Of a stretch of 5,038 nucleotides of DNA, positions 1 to 4,978 are shown piece by piece; position 1 is the first letter of the stretch, and the number at the start of each line of letters is the position of its first letter. Source of the stretch: Gammaproteobacteria bacterium (GTDB lineage: Bacteria > Pseudomonadota > Gammaproteobacteria > Steroidobacterales > Woeseiaceae); assembly GCA_029881015.1 (NCBI GenBank), contig JAOUNK010000259.1, positions 1 to 5,038 of the forward strand, given 5' to 3'. Below the pieces are notes generated by a model. It was given only the letters and a program-made list of their open reading frames with translations, was not told the origin of the DNA and ran no database searches. The position numbers and the translations under genes are program-made.

Positions 1-56
1 TGATCGAGGGAATATCCTGGCCTCTGGTTTGCAATGAGTTGCTCGATTGAACGCAT
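1..56 (-). CDS. Probable Rieske ring-hydroxylating oxygenase alpha subunit, N-terminal fragment
   Basis: Reading the minus strand from an ATG at 56-54 gives 18 open codons to the window edge: MRSIEQLIANQRPGYSLD. The segment LIANQRPGYSLD resembles the extreme N terminus of Rieske-type aromatic-ring-hydroxylating dioxygenase alpha subunits and related betaine or carnitine-type monooxygenases, where an L-I/L-A-x-(R/Q)-(R/K)-P-G-Y/H-x-L box precedes the Rieske 2Fe-2S domain. The Rieske Cys/His ligands and catalytic iron site would lie outside the window, so the family call rests on this short box only. A GTG four codons upstream (68-66) is an alternative start, directly preceded by an in-frame TAG at 71-69. 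A weak GGAA lies 6 bases before the ATG. The gene is divergent from the deacylase at 144. Substrate cannot be judged. Confidence 0.55.
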   Translation of the reverse strand, partial: MRSIEQLIANQRPGYSLD

Positions 57-76
57 GACAAGTTCCACACTATGAA
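47..76 (+). promoter_or_regulatory. Candidate sigma70-type promoter for the deacylase-decarboxylase pair
   Basis: TTGAAC at 47-52 and TATGAA at 71-76 each match the -35 and -10 consensus at 4 of 6 positions and are 18 bases apart. Transcription would begin near 83, downstream of the upstream in-frame ATG at 72, which fits the chosen start at 144. The -35 would lie in the first codons of the divergent gene on the other strand. The match is weak and could be chance. Confidence 0.25.
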
Positions 77-143
77 ACAAACGGTTAATGGTATTGTTAC
101 GATAGCACAGGAGTATTTTGTTTCGACACGTGGGGTTTTCCGA
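57..143. other. Divergent intergenic control region
   Basis: This 87-base stretch separates two divergent genes and is visibly richer in A+T than its surroundings, as expected for promoters. It holds an AGGAG at 109-113 with no in-frame start at a useful distance, a GGGG at 132-135 that lies 8 bases before the ATG at 144 and is the likeliest weak ribosome-binding site, and a CACGTG palindrome at 127-132. No convincing operator repeat or riboswitch-like structure was found. Confidence 0.5.
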
Positions 144-1682
144 ATGCCTGTACGCTTCCTGTCCCTGGCTTTACCGGCCGTGTTTCTGCTGACCGCATGC
201 GACAACGACGTGCAGCAACCCGTCACGAGTACCTTGATTTCGAACGCGATGATTTACGACGGCTCGGGCGCCGATGCGTACCGCGGAGCCGTGCGCATCG
301 ACTTCGCCACGCAGCGAATACTGGCAGTCGGCGACGTGGAACCGGTACCCGGTGAGTTCGTCTACGATGTCGACGGTCTTGCGGTTGCACCGGGCTTCAT
401 CGATACGCACAGCCACCATGACGAAGACCTCGAAGAACATCGCGACATGCCCGGCGTTGTGAGCCAGGGGATCACGACGATCGTGCGTGGTATGGACGGG
501 TCGACGGCGGGTTACACGTCGGTTGCCGACTTCAATAAGGCGTTCGAAGCGCGGCCGGCTGCCGTTAATGTCGCATCTTACTCGCCGCACAACACGATCC
601 GGCAACTGGTCATGGGCGCCGACAATCGCCACCATGCATCGGACGAGGAGATCGCGGCCATGGCCGCCTTGCTCGAAGACGACCTGGATGCCGGCGCCCT
701 CGGCCTGTCCACGGGCCTTGAGTACGAGCCCGGCATCTTTTCGTCGACCGAGGAGCTTATCGTACTGGCAAACATTGCGGCAAAACGCGGCCGTCGTTAC
801 TCGAGTCACCTGCGCGATGAAGACGATCGCTTTATCGAGGCGCTGGAGGAAATCATCCGTATCGGCCGGGAGGCGCATCTCCCGGTCCACGTGTCGCACA
901 TCAAGCTCGCCGACAAGTTGTATTGGGGCACGACTGACGAAGTGCTGGGCGTGATGAATGCCGCGCGTGCCGATGGCGTCGAGTTGACGGCCGACATCTA
1001 TCCGTACGAACGCTGGGCAAGCAATCTCGCCGTCCTGTTTCCCGACCGCGACTACGGCAATCGAGCGACCGCCGAATACACGTTCGAAAGGACCGCAGCG
1101 CCCGAAGACATCGTGCTGGTCCGCTACCCGCCCGAGCCGCGCTTCGAGGGCATGACGATTGCCGAAGTCGCGACCGTGACCGAGCGCGACGCGGTAGACA
1201 CCTTACTCGAACTGTCGCAGGCCGCCGCCGATTACCGGCTGGAGACCGGTGAGCCCGGGTCGGAAATCATCGCCAGAAGCATGAACGACACGGACATCGC
1301 CGGTTTCATGCAGTGGCCGTATATCAATATCTGCTCGGACGGTTGGCACGGTGGCCACCCGCGCGGCTATGGTTCCTTCCCGCGTGTTCTCGGACGCTTC
1401 GTGCGCGACAGTCGCGACCTCTCCCTGGAAGAGGCCATTTACAAGATGACAGGACGCGCCGCAGACACGCTCGGTATTGCCGATCGCGGTCGCCTCGCGG
1501 TCGGCAATTTCGCGGACGTCGTCGTCTTCGATCCGGCGACCGTCAGGGACCATGCTTCCATGACCGACCCGACCGCGATGTCGACGGGTATCCGCAGGGT
1601 CTGGGTAAACGGCAGGCTCGCCTTCGACGCCGGTGAAACGACGCACGCCTACTCCGGCGAGATTGTGACGCCTGACGAATGA
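144..1682 (+). CDS. N-acyl-D-amino-acid deacylase family lipoprotein (D-aminoacylase-like amidohydrolase)
   Basis: Predicted 512-residue zinc amidohydrolase of the D-aminoacylase family, which hydrolyses N-acyl-D-amino acids to a fatty or acetic acid and a free D-amino acid. The start at 144 is preferred over the in-frame ATG at 72 because it gives a clean lipoprotein signal: MPVRF, a hydrophobic stretch, then lipobox LTAC with Cys19. Asp20 and Asn21 follow, an inner-membrane retention signal under E. coli rules. Seen in order: amidohydrolase beta-strand opening (about 30-85), GFIDTHSHHD with metal His89 and His91, QGITTIVRGMDG with Asp118 where the Alcaligenes enzyme has its metal Cys96, LGLSTGLEYEPG (186-197), SHLRDE with His222, VSHIK with His252, CSDGWHGGHPRG with catalytic Asp399, and GRLAVGNFADVVVFDP at the C-terminal strand return. 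Length is normal for the family. It overlaps the next gene by ATGA. Exact acyl and amino-acid preference is unknown. Confidence 0.9.
   Translation: MPVRFLSLALPAVFLLTACDNDVQQPVTSTLISNAMIYDGSGADAYRGAVRIDFATQRILAVGDVEPVPGEFVYDVDGLAVAPGFIDTHSHHDEDLEEHRDMPGVVSQGITTIVRGMDGSTAGYTSVADFNKAFEARPAAVNVASYSPHNTIRQLVMGADNRHHASDEEIAAMAALLEDDLDAGALGLSTGLEYEPGIFSSTEELIVLANIAAKRGRRYSSHLRDEDDRFIEALEEIIRIGREAHLPVHVSHIKLADKLYWGTTDEVLGVMNAARADGVELTADIYPYERWASNLAVLFPDRDYGNRATAEYTFERTAAPEDIVLVRYPPEPRFEGMTIAEVATVTERDAVDTLLELSQAAADYRLETGEPGSEIIARSMNDTDIAGFMQWPYINICSDGWHGGHPRGYGSFPRVLGRFVRDSRDLSLEEAIYKMTGRAADTLGIADRGRLAVGNFADVVVFDPATVRDHASMTDPTAMSTGIRRVWVNGRLAFDAGETTHAYSGEIVTPDE
1679..1682 (+). other. ATGA start/stop overlap of deacylase and decarboxylase
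   Basis: The decarboxylase ATG at 1679-1681 overlaps the deacylase TGA at 1680-1682. No clear Shine-Dalgarno sequence precedes it, so translation by re-initiation from the upstream gene is likely. The two genes are very probably one transcript. Confidence 0.85.
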
Positions 1683-2827
1683 GCCGCCGCTACGCCAGCA
1701 CCGTCGCATTGCTCCGCGCCAGGCAACCGGAGCTGCCGGTCTATTGCATCTACCCGCACGTTTACCACGACGCGGGACGGCATTTCGTCGAGAACTTTCC
1801 CGGTCGCGTCCTGTACGCCGTGAAGGCGAACAACCACCCGTTCGTGATCTCGGCGTTGCACGCGGCCGGCGTGAACGATTTCGACTGCGCATCGTTGCAG
1901 GAAATCACCCTCGTCAAGTCACTTTGCCCTGATGCTCGCTGTTACTTCATGAACCCCGTGAGAATCGCCGGCGACGCGCGGCAGGCGCAGCGTGAGTTCG
2001 GCACACGCCACTTCATGATCGACCATGCGTCGGGGCTGGCGCCGCTCGTCGACGAAATCGATGCGCAACGCTCCGTCATTTTTGCGCGCATGGCTGTCAG
2101 CCATCACTCGGCAATGGTCGACTTGTCGACGAAGTTCGGCGCACCGCCGGCAGACATGCCGGGGATCCTCGCGAACATTCGTGATGCCGGGGCCGAGCCC
2201 GCGCTTGCGTTCAACGTCGGCACCGGGGTTACCGAACCCGGAGCCTACACGTACGCCATTGGCCTCGCGCGCGAGGTACTGGAGAAAACACCCTTCCCTG
2301 TACGCCTCCTCGACATCGGCGGCGGTTTTCCGCGCCGGTACCCGGGGTTCATCGTGCCGCCGCTCGACGAGTTCTTTGCAGCCATCCGCGGCATTCGGCA
2401 CGAACTGCCGCTCGGCGCTTCGAGCGAAATCATGGCGGAACCGGGGCGCGCACTGAGCGCGCCAGGCATGTCCACTATTGCCAGGGTCCTGTTGCGCAAG
2501 GAGAGCCGTTTGTATCTCAATGACGGTATGTACGGCGCATTCTGGGAGCTGCGCTTCAAGGGACATGTCCGTTACCCGGCGCGCGCCTACCGTGGGCATG
2601 AACCATTGGTCGGCAAGCCGCATTCGTTCCGCCTGTTCGGGCCGACCTGTGACTCGAGCGACGAACTGCCCGGGAGCGTAGAGCTGCCGGCCGGTATCGA
2701 TGTCGGCGACTACATCGAGTTCGGCAGTATGGGCGCGTATTCGCTAAGCGGTCGCACGAGTTTCAACGGCTTCTACAGCGACGATGTCGTGCGAATAGAA
2801 ACGGAATCCAGCCTGCCACCCTCCTGA
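1679..2827 (+). CDS. Fold-III PLP-dependent amino acid decarboxylase (ornithine/diaminopimelate decarboxylase-like)
   Basis: Predicted 382-residue cytosolic enzyme with a PLP-binding TIM barrel then a beta-sandwich domain, with no signal peptide. Visible signatures: YAVKAN with Schiff-base Lys49; FDCAS (68-72) and Glu75; STKFG (150-154); FNVGTG (178-183), where ornithine decarboxylases have FHVGS; GGGFP (214-218) and EPGR (254-257), which hold the PLP phosphate; NDGMYG (281-286); GPTCDSSD with catalytic Cys324 that reaches across the dimer; and MGAYSLSGRTSFNGF (351-365) with PLP-contacting Tyr354. The fold and decarboxylation chemistry are therefore well supported. Substrate is not: His to Asn179, and Lys294 at the apparent position of the ornithine decarboxylase substrate-binding Asp332, argue against plain ornithine. 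It is short for the family (ornithine decarboxylases are usually 390-460 residues). Its start overlaps the deacylase stop, suggesting use of the amino acid that the deacylase releases. An amino acid racemase-like or D-amino acid decarboxylase role is also possible. Confidence 0.88.
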   Translation: MSRRYASTVALLRARQPELPVYCIYPHVYHDAGRHFVENFPGRVLYAVKANNHPFVISALHAAGVNDFDCASLQEITLVKSLCPDARCYFMNPVRIAGDARQAQREFGTRHFMIDHASGLAPLVDEIDAQRSVIFARMAVSHHSAMVDLSTKFGAPPADMPGILANIRDAGAEPALAFNVGTGVTEPGAYTYAIGLAREVLEKTPFPVRLLDIGGGFPRRYPGFIVPPLDEFFAAIRGIRHELPLGASSEIMAEPGRALSAPGMSTIARVLLRKESRLYLNDGMYGAFWELRFKGHVRYPARAYRGHEPLVGKPHSFRLFGPTCDSSDELPGSVELPAGIDVGDYIEFGSMGAYSLSGRTSFNGFYSDDVVRIETESSLPPS

Positions 2828-2849
2828 AGCACCGCCAGGCATTCGCGAG
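2828..2849. other. 22-base gap between convergent genes, no terminator seen
   Basis: Only 22 bases lie between the decarboxylase TGA and the peroxidase TAA. No GC-rich hairpin with a T-run is visible on either strand. The best nearby stem is a 4-base GGCG/CGCC pair at 2854-2864 inside the peroxidase end, too weak to call. Transcripts from the two sides may overlap at their 3' ends. Confidence 0.6.
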
Positions 2850-4013
2850 TTACGGCGCGTCGCCAGCCATTGTGAACGGTGCTGACAGCGTCAGGAGAAA
2901 CGCCTCGAGGTGAGCCAGCTCACGCGCGCTCAGGTTCAGTGGTTCCGCCTCGTTGTGGCCGATCATCGCCTCCGGCGCCAGGTTGTAGTGGATCAGCATG
3001 TCACCAAGCGTCGCGATCTGCCCCTTGTGGCCGTAAGGAGCGGTCGTGTCGAGATTGCGCAGCGAGGGCGTGCGAAAGGCACCAATCAGCTCGGCGCCCG
3101 TGCGCGCGAAATCCAGCTCGGCGCAACCCTTGCCGGGATCGTCACTGTGCCGGCTCCGGCAATTGAAGGGGTGCTCGAGCACTTCGCGAACACCGGCCAC
3201 ACGTCCCTTGTCAGGGACCTCCCCTGCGAAGTTGATCAGGCCCGTGTTGTGGAACTCGTTGTTGGTCAGGAGCGGGCCGTTGTGACACTGGGTACAGTTG
3301 GCCTCGCCAATGAACAGCCGCAGGCCCCGGACCTCGTCTTCCGTAAACAATGCCGCTTGCTGCGCCTCGTCACCGGCAACGACGGCCGCGACGTAGCGAT
3401 CGAACTTCGATGTCGTCGGCATGATCGTTCGCTCGAACGCCGCAATGGCCTTACCGACATTCGCGTACATCGTATCGACGCCGGACGCCTCACCGAACAG
3501 CGCCTTGTAGATGCCCCAGTACTCCTTGTCCTCGACAAGGATCGCGATCGTCATGAGCCGGTTGCTCGCATGCTCGGCAGGGTCTTCGAGCGGCGCCAGT
3601 GCCTGCGACCACTGGCTGTCGCGGCGACCGTCCCAGTACAGCCAGGGACTGTAGGCAGTACCGACGATGCTCGGCGTATTGCGCCTGGACATGCCGATCC
3701 CGACACCTTTCGGCAAGCCGTCGGTGAAGCGCCGTTCGGGCTGGTGACAGGTCGCGCAGGACACCCTTCCGTTTGCGCTGAAGCGCGTGTCGAAGAACAA
3801 CCTGCGACCGAGCTCAACGGCCAGCGGGTTGTCGGCGACGGCGTTGGTCGGATCGGGCGGCAGCGGGGGCAGCGACGCAAGCGACAGGGACTCGAGCACG
3901 GCGACACTCTCGGCGGACCATGTCCGCGGTTCTGCGTCCCACCGCAACACCAACCAGGCCGCTGCCACCACCGAAATGAGCAAGGCAGCAAGCGTGACCG
4001 GACGAATGCTCAC
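2850..4013 (-). CDS. Di-haem cytochrome c peroxidase / MauG-family protein
   Basis: Predicted 387-residue periplasmic c-type cytochrome. The start is GTG at 4013, overlapping the upstream stop as GTGA. An N-terminal hydrophobic segment (about 6-23) serves as a signal anchor or signal peptide. Two haem-attachment motifs are clear: CATCH (86-90) and CTQCH (240-244), one per cytochrome domain, the hallmark of bacterial cytochrome c peroxidases and MauG-like enzymes. Between them lie RRNTPSIVG (110-118), the YWDGRRDS box (126-133) whose Trp127 sits where the inter-haem Trp of this family is expected, and PLEDPAEH (141-148) with a candidate catalytic Glu147. Near the C terminus FRTPSLRN (313-320) and APYGHKG (325-331) are typical family boxes. 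A stretch with Cys285 and Cys297 may form a disulfide. The role could be H2O2 reduction with electrons from a small cytochrome or copper protein, or MauG-like oxidation of a partner protein; the coupled YtkA-like gene makes the latter worth testing. Confidence 0.9.
   Translation of the reverse strand: MSIRPVTLAALLISVVAAAWLVLRWDAEPRTWSAESVAVLESLSLASLPPLPPDPTNAVADNPLAVELGRRLFFDTRFSANGRVSCATCHQPERRFTDGLPKGVGIGMSRRNTPSIVGTAYSPWLYWDGRRDSQWSQALAPLEDPAEHASNRLMTIAILVEDKEYWGIYKALFGEASGVDTMYANVGKAIAAFERTIMPTTSKFDRYVAAVVAGDEAQQAALFTEDEVRGLRLFIGEANCTQCHNGPLLTNNEFHNTGLINFAGEVPDKGRVAGVREVLEHPFNCRSRHSDDPGKGCAELDFARTGAELIGAFRTPSLRNLDTTAPYGHKGQIATLGDMLIHYNLAPEAMIGHNEAEPLNLSARELAHLEAFLLTLSAPFTMAGDAP
4010..4013 (-). 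other. GTGA stop/start overlap of YtkA-like and peroxidase genes
   Basis: On the minus strand the peroxidase GTG (4013-4011) overlaps the upstream TGA (4012-4010) by GTGA. The bases before it contain no strong Shine-Dalgarno sequence. Coupled translation of a single transcript is the simplest reading, and it ties the two products functionally. Confidence 0.85.
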
Positions 4014-4963
4014 AGGGTTAGCGGCACTACCACGGCTTCCTCGATCCCTTCGCGCCGAATCGTCACCACGATCTCCCAGTACCCGCGCATGTGAAATCGC
4101 ATGCCGTCGAGACGATAGTCGCCGCCACCAAGGTCCCGCGTCACGCGCGGCTTTGTCGGCAAGCCGTGATTGTGCGCCGGCATGCCGCCATCGACCTCGA
4201 TCTCGGCGCCTTCGACCGGAACCCCCTCGACAGTTTCGACATGCAGTATCCAGCTCTGCATGCGGTTGATGCCGGGCGCGCCATCCGGCGTCGAGTAGGT
4301 TACGACGAACTCTGCCGCATGAGCCCCGTGCGGCATGTGCAGCAGCGTGACACCGAGTAACAAGACCGCGGGACCGGCGCGTCCGAACCAGCGCCTGAGC
4401 CGCCCGCTCATGGCAAGATACTGAACCTGAATCAGGACGAGCAGCCCGATGAGCAACGGCCAGTAGCCCCAGCCGGTAAATCCGACCTCGAACGGAAACA
4501 CGGCCGCATACACTTCGCCCGTATCCTGGTTCGTGGCTGAAACGATACCGATGAAGTCCCCTTCTTCCTCGAACGTGTGAGCGATCGTGTAGACATCCGG
4601 TTCCACGACCGCCGAGTGGAAGTACACCGTCTCCGCTTCGAGGTCTTCGATGGCGGCAACATGCTCCATGCGGGCGAAGCGGCCTTTACCGGTGGCATTG
4701 CGAACGATGCGAAACTCGATCGGCATGGCCTGCAGGGCGTCATGCATGTATTCCATGACAAAAACGCTCTCGGACGCGGCCGGCAGGTCCTCGCAAAACT
4801 GTTCGTGTGCGGTAACGCGGGGCTGGTAGATCTTGAAATGGGCGCGCAGGTAATTGACCTTGATGACGCAAATGTCGTCTTCTTCGACAACACCGCCATG
4901 CGCGAACCCGAACTGCGGCAGGGCGACACATAAAAACAGGAGAGCCAGCGCGGATCGAATCAT
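4010..4963 (-). CDS. Two-part envelope protein with C-terminal YtkA-like domain
   Basis: Predicted 317-residue membrane-anchored protein of unknown function. Parts seen: signal peptide 1-21 ending GFA before His22; periplasmic domain about 22-162, likely a beta-sandwich, with Cys32 and Cys57 and an HTFEEEGDFIG strand pattern (129-139); membrane segment about 165-184; basic cytoplasmic loop GRLRRWFGR (187-195); second membrane segment about 196-217 ending HMPHGAHA; then a C-terminal domain 218-317 with MPAHNHGLP (261-269) and GMRFHMRGYWE (287-297), the pattern of YtkA-like (FixH-related) periplasmic domains. The region from Met185 to Ala217 looks like a complete signal peptide, so the protein may be a fusion of two secreted proteins. 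Translation is coupled to the di-haem peroxidase. His and Met clusters suggest metal contact, probably copper, but no binding motif is decisive. The start at 4963 is set by the signal peptide; the frame stays open upstream to the window end without another start. Confidence 0.82.
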   Translation of the reverse strand: MIRSALALLFLCVALPQFGFAHGGVVEEDDICVIKVNYLRAHFKIYQPRVTAHEQFCEDLPAASESVFVMEYMHDALQAMPIEFRIVRNATGKGRFARMEHVAAIEDLEAETVYFHSAVVEPDVYTIAHTFEEEGDFIGIVSATNQDTGEVYAAVFPFEVGFTGWGYWPLLIGLLVLIQVQYLAMSGRLRRWFGRAGPAVLLLGVTLLHMPHGAHAAEFVVTYSTPDGAPGINRMQSWILHVETVEGVPVEGAEIEVDGGMPAHNHGLPTKPRVTRDLGGGDYRLDGMRFHMRGYWEIVVTIRREGIEEAVVVPLTL

Positions 4964-4978
4964 GAGACTATTCTTATC

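Noticed and set aside
72..143. ATG at 72 as the deacylase start, adding 24 residues.
   Set aside because: It would bury a well-formed lipoprotein signal peptide behind 24 residues, has no ribosome-binding sequence, and overlaps the candidate -10 element.
109..192. AGGAG at 109-113 followed by a TTG-started 24-codon frame (118-192) as a leader peptide.
   Set aside because: The spacing to TTG is only 4 bases, the start is rare, and the product shows no attenuator-like codon run; nothing supports it beyond an open frame.
171..899. A 242-codon minus-strand open frame inside the deacylase.
   Set aside because: Same codon-aligned antisense effect; the sense strand carries the complete amidohydrolase motif set.
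1203..1892. A 229-codon minus-strand open frame spanning the deacylase-decarboxylase junction.
   Set aside because: Arg-rich, low-complexity antisense translation without motifs; both sense genes are well supported through the junction.
1919..2623. A 234-codon minus-strand open frame inside the decarboxylase.
   Set aside because: Codon-aligned antisense shadow; the sense strand encodes PLP motifs throughout.
3426..3439. Inverted repeat CGTTCG-CT-CGAACG.
   Set aside because: Short, inside a coding region, and expected by chance in GC-rich DNA.
3524..3540. Perfect inverted repeat CCTTGTC-CTC-GACAAGG, 7-base stem and 3-base loop.
   Set aside because: It lies within the peroxidase reading frame with no T-run, and one such repeat is expected by chance in about 5 kb.
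2910..4094. A 394-codon plus-strand open frame lying antisense to the peroxidase, longer than the peroxidase itself.
   Set aside because: Its codons are the exact reverse complements of the peroxidase codons, so it stays open simply because the GC-rich sense gene avoids TTA, CTA and TCA. The product is Arg-rich with no signature, while the sense strand has two CxxCH motifs and family boxes.
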